Shown one piece after another: positions 27,601 to 35,391 of a stretch of DNA of 39,989 nt; the stretch's first letter is position 1, and every line of letters begins with the position of its first letter. Source of the DNA: an uncultured Bacteroidia bacterium (GTDB taxonomy: Bacteria > Bacteroidota > Bacteroidia > Bacteroidales > F082); assembly GCA_902802535.1 (NCBI GenBank), contig CADCML010000074.1:1-39989 (forward strand), read 5' to 3'. The notes beneath the pieces were generated by a model, which worked only from the letters and a program-made list of their open reading frames with translations, searched no databases and was not told the DNA's origin. The position numbers and the translations under genes are program-made.

Positions 27601-28461
27601 TATTGTAACCACGGAAGTACCGATGGTCAACGAACCAGTAAAGCCAGTGCAGCCAGAAAAAGCATCTTCACCTATAGTGGTCACGGAATTTGGGATGGTT
27701 ATGCCCCCAGTAAAGCCAGTACACCATGAGAAAGCAGATTTGCCAATCTCCACAAGAGAGCTGGGAAGTGTCAGGTTCCCGGCAAGTCCCTCACAATCGT
27801 TAAACGAATAAGCCGGGATACGTTGGACATTCGCTCCAATATGAAGTGTGCCTATTTCAATATCGTTACAATTGGTGGCATTAAAGTTCACGGTTGTAAA
27901 CCCTGTGTTGGCAAATGCTCCTACTTCTATATTGGTAACAGAAGATGGTACGGTCAGTATACCAGTAAGGTTGCTACAACCTTCAAAAGCATATTTACCT
28001 ATTTCAGTTACTGTTGTCGGAATGGATAGATTACCAGTCAAATTGTTACATCCAGAAAAAGTCCCATCACCAATACTTGTTATACCACCCAAAATACTGA
28101 TGCTTCCCGTAAATCCAATGCATCCATTAAACGCATAATCTCCCAATTCCACTACCGAGTTGGGAATGGTCAAGCTGCCAGTGAAGCCGCTACACTCATA
28201 GAAAGCAGAACTGCCTATTGATGTGACGGAATTCGGGATAGTCAAGCCACCTGTGAAGCCGCTGCAATTGTAGAAAACGCCAATTCCTATCTCAGCCAAA
28301 GAATTGGAGATGGTCAGCCCGCCCGTGAAGCCACTACAATTGCCAAAAGCCCAATTTCCTATCATGGTCACGGAATTGGGAATAGTCAGATTACCAGTAA
28401 AACCACTGCAACCATAAAAAGCGTCATCCCCTATCGTCATCACAGAATTTGGAATTGTCAA
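24574..28461 (-). CDS. BspA-like leucine-rich repeat surface protein, middle and C-terminal part (frame-broken)
   Basis: Roughly 1,290 residues. Tandem LRR_5/BspA repeats of 24 residues (IPNSVTTIGESAF pattern) alternate with four copies of an InlB-B-like/bacterial repeat domain (GYTFVNWTKNG, then YSFTVTE...VANF). Two EF-hand-like segments (DTNNDGELSYVEA, DTNGDGELSYVEA) are also present. The C-terminus (FITAGAWSTAANW to GYLYA) is shared with the M6 protease. No signal peptide is present, because this is the continuation of 28530-29945 after a frameshift. The frame stays open up to about 28610, and the nominal start at 28461 is a TTG inside a repeat. It ends out of frame near 24640. Such proteins are surface adhesins in oral and gut Bacteroidota; secretion of this one is doubtful unless the breaks are artefacts. 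Confidence 0.75.
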   Translation of the reverse strand: MTIPNSVMTIGDDAFYGCSGFTGNLTIPNSVTMIGNWAFGNCSGFTGGLTISNSLAEIGIGVFYNCSGFTGGLTIPNSVTSIGSSAFYECSGFTGSLTIPNSVVELGDYAFNGCIGFTGSISILGGITSIGDGTFSGCNNLTGNLSIPTTVTEIGKYAFEGCSNLTGILTVPSSVTNIEVGAFANTGFTTVNFNATNCNDIEIGTLHIGANVQRIPAYSFNDCEGLAGNLTLPSSLVEIGKSAFSWCTGFTGGITIPNSVTTIGEDAFSGCTGFTGSLTIGTSVVTINSDAFYDCSGLIGNLIIPNSVTTIGSWAFGNCSGFTSNLTIGCSVASIGDWSFAYCNNFDSIKVLVQSPPEIGNNTFNSLPTDIVVEVPCGTLNTYQNASGWSTFTSLQENCTTTFTITALANPLEGGMITGGGTYLQSATCTLTATPNDDCIFVNWTENGTQVSTNPTYVFSVTEDRTLVANFQLQSFAINASANPWQGGIVTGDGLYMQGSSCTLTATAHDEYVFFNWTENDSVVSADATYTFTVMGERNLFANFLTGNIVFADANVKAICVANWDTNNDGELSYVEAAAVTNLGKVFRLNQTITSFDELQYFTGLTSLESTASKNGDSRIVTPKGGIVTPQGEFYNCKNLTSIIIPNHVTIIGGNAFMFCQKLASIEIPNSVTLIGDDAFLDCYDLATIELPNSVTTIGESAFSNCSDLTSIEIPNSVTSIGKSAFYYCSNLTTVEIGNSVDTIGPSAFGRCSRLTSLTVYAETPPSLGNSVFYSVNKTIPVYVPCGTASAYQVADGWSEFTDYREMGCLSYEITTIANPAIGGTVTGEGIYSPGDTCTVTAVPNEGYTFVNWTMNGVQVSTEAIYSFTVTYSRNLVANFVFSGNIIFDDANVKAVCIAHWDTNGDGELSYVEAAFVTSLGSVFQSNSSISSFNELQYFVGLTFIGYGTFRNCFGLISVEIPNSVVSIGGSAFYGCSGLTAITVHAETPPSLGGNVFYAVNKSIPVYVPCGMADAYQAANGWSEFTNFQEMECLSYEITAIANLTEGGTVNGDGTYQQGQICILTAIANEGYTFVNWTKNGTVVSTEASYSFTVTESATYVANFSLDAYHFITAGAWSTAANWLGGAMPGATDEVFIDAPCQLDQNATVAALTVSNGQSLTLQSGKTLTVTDDMTNTVAAGLVIEDGAQLVHNVANVQATVRKVISPFNGTSDSWHLIALPLTGTIGVDSVVNLLEGEYDLYAYDETTAYWKNQKHTESGFTELEVTKGYLYAHQRSRFVRFQSRWQPLPLQCLS

Positions 28462-29700
28462 GTTGCCAGTGAAACCGCTACAGCCAGAAAAAGCCTCAGT
28501 CCCAATCTCTACAAGAGAGCTGGGAAGTGTCAGGTTCCCGGCAAGTCCCTCACAATCGTTAAACGAATAAGCCGGGATACGTTGGACATTCGCTCCAATA
28601 TGAAGTGTGCGAACACGGTTGAATAACCTATTTCTATATCGCTACAATTAGTGGCATTAAAGTTCACGATGGTAAACCCCGTATTGGCGAATGCTCCTAC
28701 TTCTATATTGGCAACAGAAGACGGTATGGTCAGTTCGCCAGTGAGACCACTACAACCATCGAAAGCATATTTGCCTATCGTAGTCACAGAATTCGGAATA
28801 GACAAATTGCCCATGAATCCGCTGCAACCATAGAAGGTATACTCCTCTATTGAAGTGATGGTATTGGGAATTATCAAACCGCCTGTAAAGTCTGTACAAC
28901 CAGAAAAAGCAGAACCGCCAATTGAAGTAACGGAATTCGGAATGGTCAAATTACCAGTCAAACCACTACACCCATAGAAAGTACTATTTTCTATTGAAGT
29001 GATGGTATTGGGAATAGTCAAACTTCCCGTGAAACCTGTACAACCAGAAAAAGCAGAACTGCCTATTGAAGTGACGGAATTCGGAATGGTCAGGCTGCCC
29101 GTAAAACCAGTACAATTAGAGAAAGCAGAAACACCTATAGTGGTTACAGAATTCGGGATGCTCAGACCACCAGTGAAACCACAGTTGGCGAAAGCACCTG
29201 CATCTATGGTAGTCACAGAATTACCGATGGAAAGACTACCAGTAAAACCGGTACAGAATGAGAAAGCAGATTCGCCTATTGTAGTCACGGAATTTGGAAT
29301 GGTCAAATCGCCCGTCAAGCCGCTACACCCCGAAAAAGCCTCTTTTCCAATTTCTATAAGAGAACTGGGGAGTGTCAAGTTTCCCATGAGTCCATCGCAT
29401 TCATTAAACAAATAGGCAGGAATACGTTGTACATTAGATCCTATATGAATCGTGGTCAAGTTAGGACAGTATCGAAAAGCACCTTGATATGTGTAATAAT
29501 AAAAATACCAAGCATAATAATACCCAATTGCAATGTCATCACAATTTGTTGCATAGAAGTTCACGGTCGTAAAATCTGTATTGGCAAAGGCACCAACACC
29601 TATATAAGTGATAGATGGTGGAATAGTAAGTGTACCAGTAAAACCAGTACTACCATCAAAAGCATAGTCGCCAATTCGTGTCACCGCATATGTCTGAGTA
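27440..29700. repeat. 72-bp coding tandem repeats (LRR_5)
   Basis: The DNA repeats with a 72-bp period that encodes the 24-residue LRR unit, including recurring CGGAATTGGGAATGGTC-like words. One 100-nt block is perfectly repeated at 27752-27851 and 28511-28610. Such arrays favour slippage and recombination. Confidence 0.7.
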
Positions 29701-29945
29701 ACATATTGACCGTTTTCATAAAATGTATATGACACAGAGGAGGGAATATAAAGATTTCCCGTAGTATTGGAAACTATCGAATGGCCTGTTATGGTCACAG
29801 ATGCCCCGTCACCATTAACGGAGAAATTCAAGTTGTTCACAGTGAAACTTTGAGCCAATGCTTTTGTCATTCCTGCCAAGCATACCAGCAGGACGAGCAG
29901 GGCCATACGCGATGCCCTTTTCAGTTGTAAATCTTTTGTTTGCAT
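28530..29945 (-). CDS. BspA-like leucine-rich repeat surface protein, N-terminal part
   Basis: A 471-residue N-terminal section. The signal peptide (LLVLLVCLAGMTKALAQ) ends at about residue 32. A start module follows (TVNNLNFSVNGDGASVTITGH), then about thirteen 24-residue LRR_5 repeats of the NSVTTIGxSAFxxCTGFTGxLTIP type. After NATNCSDIEIG it reads GYSTVFAHFILERMS and stops at 28530, which is off-frame. Compared with the copy at 27840, a 17-nt segment at 28611-28627 is extra and shifts the frame. The protein would be exported and soluble if truncated here, with no sorting domain. It has a leader of about 300 nt with a promoter at 30254-30262. Confidence 0.78.
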   Translation of the reverse strand: MQTKDLQLKRASRMALLVLLVCLAGMTKALAQSFTVNNLNFSVNGDGASVTITGHSIVSNTTGNLYIPSSVSYTFYENGQYVTQTYAVTRIGDYAFDGSTGFTGTLTIPPSITYIGVGAFANTDFTTVNFYATNCDDIAIGYYYAWYFYYYTYQGAFRYCPNLTTIHIGSNVQRIPAYLFNECDGLMGNLTLPSSLIEIGKEAFSGCSGLTGDLTIPNSVTTIGESAFSFCTGFTGSLSIGNSVTTIDAGAFANCGFTGGLSIPNSVTTIGVSAFSNCTGFTGSLTIPNSVTSIGSSAFSGCTGFTGSLTIPNTITSIENSTFYGCSGLTGNLTIPNSVTSIGGSAFSGCTDFTGGLIIPNTITSIEEYTFYGCSGFMGNLSIPNSVTTIGKYAFDGCSGLTGELTIPSSVANIEVGAFANTGFTIVNFNATNCSDIEIGYSTVFAHFILERMSNVSRLIRLTIVRDLPGT

Positions 29946-30027
29946 ATTCTTTAGTTTTATTGTGTTTTCAACTTTTTATCTCTTTCTCTAGCAGGCAATA
30001 AAAACATGGACTTTAACTCTTCGTTGG

Positions 30028-30140
30028 TCACTGAGGCCTTAGACTGCCGACACTACAACTCTAAGTAAAGCCCATGTGATGAACACACGGGCGTTGCTTT
30101 GGTAGTTTGTAGTGTCTAGAAGTTGTCTAAGTTTCAGTGA
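30028..30140 (-). ncRNA. Nested four-stem hairpin in the leader of the BspA-like gene
   Basis: Four co-linear stems are visible: TCACTGA (30028-30034) with TCAGTGA (30134-30140); CTTAGAC (30038-30044) with GTCTAAG (30125-30131); ACACTACAA (30050-30058) with TTGTAGTGT (30107-30115); GCCCATGTG (30070-30078) with CACACGGGC (30084-30092). The only imperfect pair becomes G-U on the minus strand and A-C on the plus strand, so the minus strand is the better RNA. It lies inside the 5' leader of the gene at 29945. It could be a cis-regulatory RNA, a small RNA or a transposon remnant; I do not recognise the family. Confidence 0.55.
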
Positions 30141-30253
30141 CACAAGCTCTAAGCTAACGCTATTGTTTTAATATGCCGTTTTTCGTTGGTGCGCTTAATG
30201 CGCTGTATTCATTTCAATTCGATTTGGTTGGACTTTTGTTTCGATTGATGGGG

Positions 30254-30262
30254 GCAAAGATA
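30254..30262 (-). promoter_or_regulatory. -7 element for the BspA-like gene
   Basis: TATCTTTGC on the minus strand is the best TAnnTTTG match in the 400-bp gap before 29945. Transcription from here would give a leader of about 300 nt that contains the nested hairpin. Confidence 0.5.
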
Positions 30263-30348
30263 ATGAAAAATCGTAATAATGAGTGAATTTGGCGAAATTT
30301 TGTGTTTTTGCCGTCAGATGTCCAAAACATAGCGCGTCATGACTCCAT

Positions 30349-30565
30349 CTATTGTACCACCCGAGTGAAAACCACCGTCTCCCCTTCAGCCACAGCCTTC
30401 ACAAACACCGCCGTGCAGGGCGGGATGGGCGTGTTAGCTGGGATAGGCTCTGTATTGATGCCCGAACCGTCTGTGCTCAATACGTAATACTCCCTGTCAA
30501 GATAGGCATTGCAAGGGAAGGGGTTGCCAACGAGATTGAAACCTGACAAATCGGCTTCGTTGGTG
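30349..30565 (-). pseudogene. Out-of-frame 3' end of the M6 protease gene
   Basis: Minus-strand codons in a shifted frame read VTNEADLSGFNLVGNPFPCN and continue to TRVVQ and TAG at 30349. This is the same end as at 24426. The first 99 nt at the junction side (30467-30565) are identical to 24544-24642. Confidence 0.75.
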
Positions 30566-33500
30566 ACCCAAGGGTGACCTCCGCACTATTGGCATAGAGA
30601 TAGCCTTTCGTGGCTTCCAATTCCGTGAAATCGCTTTCTGTGGTTTTCTTGTTTTTCCAATAAGTCGTTGTCTCATCGTAGCTATACAAATCGTATTCGC
30701 CTTCAAGCAAATTGACCACCGAATCCACATCGATGCTTCCCGTGAGCGGCAAAGCAATCAAATGCCAGCTATCGCTTGTGCCGTTAAATGGACTGATGAC
30801 TTTTCGTACCGTGGCCTGCACATTGTCGACATTGTGAACAAGTTGCGCCCCATCCTCGATGACCAAGCCTGTCGTTGCCGTGTTGGTCAAGTCGCCCGTG
30901 ACGGTGAGCGTCTTTCCCGATTGCAGGGTAAGCGACTGGCCATCCGAAACAGTCAGTACGGCCACTGTGGCGTTTTGGTTGAGCTGGCATGGTGCATCGA
31001 TGAAGACTTCGTCATCGGTTCCTGGCAATGCGCCGCCTTGCCAGTTGGAGAGGGTGCTCCAGGTGCCTGCGGTGGTGAAATGGTAAGGAGGAATTCTGAA
31101 ATTGGCCACATACGTTGCGTTCTCTGTAACCGTAAAACTATAAGTGGCTTCGGTGGATACCTCTGTGCTGTCTTTTACCCAGTTGACGAAAATGTAGCCT
31201 TGATTAGGTATGGCGGTTAATGTCGCAGTTGTTCCGTGGCAGTAGATGCCACTACCTGCTACTGTACCATACTCATTAAAGTTGGCCGTAGCCGTAATCT
31301 CCGCAAATTCCACTCCTTCAGGTTTTTCGATGCAGTTCGACCATAAAATCTCAGTATTAGCGGAATCTGCGATGCTGACACCGTATTTATAGTTGTCATT
31401 TTCAATCTGCCACCAACTCCAATCTATATATTGTGTTTCGCTCACGTTTTCGGCAAGCAATTGAGTATCCGTGCCGTCACACTTGGCGCGGTAGACATTG
31501 TAGGTCGAGCCGTTCGACCTGCCTGATCTGAAAACCACATCGTCGATATTCAAAATGTACATGTCAGAGCAGTTGTAGTGGCGAATGGCAATGTAGCCCG
31601 TGCCGACAAAGTCGCTCAGGTCAACATCGAAATAATACCAAGTGCCTTGTGTCCGTGTGCCACTGTCGCGCGAAGCTTTGCCTTCGATGACACGCCCTCC
31701 GCCGCCTTTTGCAGTCATTGTCCAACTTTGTACCTCTTGGAAGTTGTCTGGATAGGTGTTGGTGCCCAAGGAAACAAACACACCAAAATGCTCTGCCGGC
31801 CAATTGGCATCTTGGGCACACGCCCAGAACGAGAAATGAGAGCCTTCGGTGATGTGTACTTTTTCGGAAATGAGGTAGTTGTCGGGATACAAAGCTCCAT
31901 AACTGTTAATATAGCTTTGCGAAAGGAACATGTCATCAGAACCGTTGTGGCCGTAGCCTGTGCCTAACACCGTGCTACCCAGCGACCAGCCATAACCATC
32001 GCCATCAGCGTCGATGGTGGTCCAACCCGCAGGCAACTTGCTGTCTTCAAAATCGTGAACGAACACATCAGAATAGTAGAAATGGATGTAATCCACATAA
32101 AAACAGTCGTCGCCGTCGCTCAAACTGCTGTCTTTCGAATAGGTCCACTTGTAGGTGTGTATTCCAGGGGTGACGGCAAACGTCATCTCATCCCATCCGC
32201 TATCACCTGTGTAGATACCCATTTGTACACCGTCGATATAAAAACGGCCGTAATCATAGTTTTTTTCAGAAGAGATTCTGCCGAAGAAGCTGATTTTCCC
32301 TTCATTAGGGACTTGCACAATACATTCTATGGAGGAGGTCGAATTGTTTGCTTCCTCGTTGCCGCTTTTCATGCAGTAAACGCCTTCATACGGGTCTTTG
32401 TTCGTGATGCTCCAAGGATATATGGGGTCGAGCTGCCAGGAGAACATGGAAAAGTCGCCTTTCTCGAAATCCTCAATATTGTTTATCTCAGCTCCCCAAT
32501 GTACTCTCACGTATGGGCTTTCGTAGTTGTTCAGGATGGGATAATTATCGGCATAGACTTGCATTGCAGCCTTTACCTTGAAGAAGACAATCTGGTTCTT
32601 CTGCGAATGCACAGCGGCGTGTTCGGTGTTGCCATATACGGTCGGAGGCGCCATCGGGTTGTAGTTTACGCCATCGGAATAGACATACATGGATTGGCTC
32701 GATGCGTCGAATACGCGGCAACTTATATGAGGTGATTGACTCCAATCACCTGTGTTGTCGTCAACGACAAGGACGAGGTTGGACGCGCCGTCATAGACAA
32801 ACGGAGTAATGAAGTCAATCATTGTCCATGTACCGGAGGCCATGGTAACCGTTCCGCTGAACACCTTATCGGCATCTGTCACGGTTTCCCAATCAATTGT
32901 GTTAGAGAAAGTGTTTTTCGTTGTGCTTTTCAGATAAAAGTCGCAGGTGCGGGTTTTCTCGGCACCGTCGTTGTAAAAAGCTATGCCAGTGAGGTATCCA
33001 GCCTCGCCTATTTCATCAGAGGTATAGATTTGTTGGGTAAGCGCATATTTGTAGTACGAATAACTCGGAAGGAAATCACAGGTTGCTGTTCCTCCATCGC
33101 CTATGATAATAGAGTTTTCGGGCAATACAGTTACGGTGACTGTTTCCGATGCTGTCGACATAAATCCATTTGCGTCAACACTTTTCAGGTAGTAGTTGTA
33201 AGTTCCCGCTGGAAGGTCGTTGTCGGAATAAGTAGTCCCACTGATGTTGTTGATAAGACTTCCGTTTCTGTATATGTTATAGGACTGCGCATCGTTGACG
33301 GCATCCCACGACAATGTGACATCATTGCCCTCTAATGTCGCGATAAGATTGGTCGGAGGGTCACAAAGTGGAGAAGTACCGTATTTGAAAGAAATGGTGC
33401 TTCCCGCAGCGGTGATGTCGAAGATTCTGAAATTGTAGTCAGGGGTGCCGTCGGTGAAAAACGGATACGCGCTTGTTGACGAACTGAATTCGGTTCTGCC

Positions 33501-34919
33501 GGCATTGGCATTGAAATACGCGGCATTCAAATTGCCATTCTCGGTGACCGACCCTTCGGGCCTGAAAATATACACTTCATCATAAATGTTTTCGCTCGGA
33601 TTATAGTCGGCGTTACCTTCAAAACGGGTGTCAATGCGATAAATAAGGAGTCCGGACCCTGGCAATCCGGTCTCAAACATGGAGGTTTTGTCCCGATATT
33701 CCAACACATAGAATTGGTTGGGGTCATCCGACTGAATTTTGTACGCGATATTGGTCGGCGTGGGCGAACTGATGGGATTCAGGGTATAAATTCCAGCCTG
33801 TGTGATTTCGGGAATCTCGTCTATCCAATGGCCGTATTTCATCTTCATGTAAGCACCGCAATGCTGGGGAGGCGTGGTGTTGATGTGCATCAAATCCCAA
33901 ATCCCGACGGCATCTGGTCCCGTGTAAGAATAATGGTAAAGGTCTGGTGCACCCAGCGAATGGTTCATTTCATGACACATGGTTGAAGTGTTGAAATAGT
34001 TCGTCGCATCTGCCAATTGGAAATTGAAGGTGTAGACGCGTTTGCCGTTGATTTTCACTATTCTGTCGTACAAGCTCCATTTATGTGGCCAAAGCAGGGA
34101 ACCCCATGCTCCAACATCGCCACGAACGATAAAACAGACATTGTCGATGAATCCATTGTTATCATAGTCAATGTTCAAGTCTGAGGGAACGGGATAGTTG
34201 GCATTGATGTAGGCCACAGCACGTTCAAGTAGTCCGAATTCGCGTGCTGCCACTTCGCTTTCTTGATAACCGTTGGGATTCGTGGTGGCATTGTACGGCT
34301 GGAAATAACTGCGCGGATAAATGTCTTGATAGGAAATAATGGTCTCATCGTTATGCCCTGGATAGAAGTAGGTTGAAATCTCAAGGGCATAATATGAAGC
34401 AGCCCTGAAATAGGTTTTCATCGAAACGGCGTTCACCGATTCATCATTGAACATGTTGTCAATGGAAGAATAGGTGTTGGTGAATTCTTCATCATCTGAA
34501 AAACGGATGAAAATGGAGATGTTGTTCAGCGAGCCGTGGTTGGGCTGGCCATCTCTCTCTAAGGATATGGTTTCCTTTTCTTTCCAGGCCTTCCTTCTCG
34601 CCATCCATTCCACGGGAGAAATGAGATTGAAAGGTTTCAGGTTTTTGCTTGCGGGGTCTACCCTACCCGCCACAAATTCCGTAGCCACCAATTGGCCGTC
34701 CCGCTTGTCGGCATAGACGTAAAAACCCGTTTGGGGATGTTGCATGATGGTGAATCCATTCTCATCATGGAGATAGTTGAAGAATTCGTCGCCTGACGCG
34801 AAACAATGCAACACTGTGCCATCGGGCTGGGTCAATGTCATCGGGACATCTTTCAAATAAGCGGCCTGTACACTGACGAGGCAGAAACAGGCTATCAGCA
34901 GTAATATTGATTTTTTCAT
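30477..34919 (-). CDS. Secreted M6-type metalloprotease with adhesin-like domains
   Basis: A 1,480-residue protein with a signal peptide of about 19 residues (ends SVQA). The zinc motif H316-E-M-N-H320-SLG-AP-D326 matches HExxHxxGxxD of M6 (immune inhibitor A-like) proteases. NIDYDNNGFIDN just before it resembles a calcium loop. A fibronectin III-like domain (about 540-620) follows, then jelly-roll or cleaved-adhesin-type domains (MFSWQLDPIYPWSI, GHNGSDDMFLSQSY). One InlB-B-like repeat and the 3' module shared with the BspA-like gene come last. The frame is lost after SAEVTLG: the last 30 residues (SPTKPICQ...) are off-frame and the natural end continues in another frame to 30349. The protease domain itself is intact. 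Confidence 0.85.
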   Translation of the reverse strand: MKKSILLLIACFCLVSVQAAYLKDVPMTLTQPDGTVLHCFASGDEFFNYLHDENGFTIMQHPQTGFYVYADKRDGQLVATEFVAGRVDPASKNLKPFNLISPVEWMARRKAWKEKETISLERDGQPNHGSLNNISIFIRFSDDEEFTNTYSSIDNMFNDESVNAVSMKTYFRAASYYALEISTYFYPGHNDETIISYQDIYPRSYFQPYNATTNPNGYQESEVAAREFGLLERAVAYINANYPVPSDLNIDYDNNGFIDNVCFIVRGDVGAWGSLLWPHKWSLYDRIVKINGKRVYTFNFQLADATNYFNTSTMCHEMNHSLGAPDLYHYSYTGPDAVGIWDLMHINTTPPQHCGAYMKMKYGHWIDEIPEITQAGIYTLNPISSPTPTNIAYKIQSDDPNQFYVLEYRDKTSMFETGLPGSGLLIYRIDTRFEGNADYNPSENIYDEVYIFRPEGSVTENGNLNAAYFNANAGRTEFSSSTSAYPFFTDGTPDYNFRIFDITAAGSTISFKYGTSPLCDPPTNLIATLEGNDVTLSWDAVNDAQSYNIYRNGSLINNISGTTYSDNDLPAGTYNYYLKSVDANGFMSTASETVTVTVLPENSIIIGDGGTATCDFLPSYSYYKYALTQQIYTSDEIGEAGYLTGIAFYNDGAEKTRTCDFYLKSTTKNTFSNTIDWETVTDADKVFSGTVTMASGTWTMIDFITPFVYDGASNLVLVVDDNTGDWSQSPHISCRVFDASSQSMYVYSDGVNYNPMAPPTVYGNTEHAAVHSQKNQIVFFKVKAAMQVYADNYPILNNYESPYVRVHWGAEINNIEDFEKGDFSMFSWQLDPIYPWSITNKDPYEGVYCMKSGNEEANNSTSSIECIVQVPNEGKISFFGRISSEKNYDYGRFYIDGVQMGIYTGDSGWDEMTFAVTPGIHTYKWTYSKDSSLSDGDDCFYVDYIHFYYSDVFVHDFEDSKLPAGWTTIDADGDGYGWSLGSTVLGTGYGHNGSDDMFLSQSYINSYGALYPDNYLISEKVHITEGSHFSFWACAQDANWPAEHFGVFVSLGTNTYPDNFQEVQSWTMTAKGGGGRVIEGKASRDSGTRTQGTWYYFDVDLSDFVGTGYIAIRHYNCSDMYILNIDDVVFRSGRSNGSTYNVYRAKCDGTDTQLLAENVSETQYIDWSWWQIENDNYKYGVSIADSANTEILWSNCIEKPEGVEFAEITATANFNEYGTVAGSGIYCHGTTATLTAIPNQGYIFVNWVKDSTEVSTEATYSFTVTENATYVANFRIPPYHFTTAGTWSTLSNWQGGALPGTDDEVFIDAPCQLNQNATVAVLTVSDGQSLTLQSGKTLTVTGDLTNTATTGLVIEDGAQLVHNVDNVQATVRKVISPFNGTSDSWHLIALPLTGSIDVDSVVNLLEGEYDLYSYDETTTYWKNKKTTESDFTELEATKGYLYANSAEVTLGSPTKPICQVSISLATPSLAMPILTGSITY

Positions 34920-34945
34920 TGTTCAGTGGTTTTGTTATTTGGCCA

Positions 34946-34953
34946 CAAAAATA
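34946..34953 (-). promoter_or_regulatory. -7 element for the M6 protease gene
   Basis: TATTTTTG on the minus strand, 26 nt before the ATG at 34919. Confidence 0.55.
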
Positions 34954-35109
34954 ACAAATTACTCGTTGGCGGAATTAAAGTAGTGCATATTTAAGTCGGA
35001 TTCCAAAACACAGCACTACAACATCAATCAAATCACCCAATTAACCCTGTTGATAATTCTGTTGACAAAATTTTCAAGAATTAATTTGGCAGGCGACACC
35101 AAAATACTC

Positions 35110-35118
35110 TACCTTTGC
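35110..35118 (+). promoter_or_regulatory. -7 element for the riboswitch-nrdDG transcript
   Basis: TACCTTTGC on the plus strand, with TTTGG about 20 nt upstream as a possible -33 element. It ends 4 nt before the predicted riboswitch stem. Confidence 0.6.
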
Positions 35119-35122
35119 AAAA

Positions 35123-35280
35123 CAAGGTTCTTGGGAGAAGATGAAAAGGGAACCCCGTGAAAATCAGGGACTATACCCGTAGCTGTAAGCTCTGAAACAT
35201 GCCGAACACCCCATGCCACTGTCCAACCCATGAGGACGGGAAGGCCGTTCGGAAGGGAGTAAGTCAGAAGACCTGCCTTG
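35123..35280 (+). promoter_or_regulatory. Cobalamin (B12) riboswitch upstream of nrdD
   Basis: The conserved words appear in order: GGGAACCCCGTGAAAATC, GGGACTATACCCGTAGCTGTAA, TGCCACTGT, GACGGGAAGGC and the B12 box AAGTCAGAAGACCTGCC (35261-35277). P1 can close by CAAGG (35123-35127) with CCTTG (35276-35280). A hairpin just after it (CCCT-CGGGATA-AGGG within 35298-35317) could form the L5-L13 kissing partner and expression platform, about 75 nt before the nrdD ATG. Cobalamin binding normally lowers expression of the downstream gene. Confidence 0.93.
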
Positions 35281-35391
35281 GAAACGGAAACATGTCGTCC
35301 CTCGGGATAAGGGCAACGTGCCGAACGATAGAAAACGATAATTATACTATGCGTCAGAATTGATGCAACAAACAGAAAACGAGCACATTAT

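Noticed and set aside
27440-29700. A regular DNA repeat that at first sight resembles a CRISPR array.
   Set aside because: The period is 72 bp, the units are in frame and encode BspA-type LRRs, there are no unique spacers of constant length, and no cas gene is present.
24600-30600. Programmed ribosomal frameshifting as the cause of the 3' frame breaks.
   Set aside because: The two copies break by different amounts (25 nt missing versus a different junction), and I see no slippery heptamer with a downstream structure. Indels or misassembly fit better.
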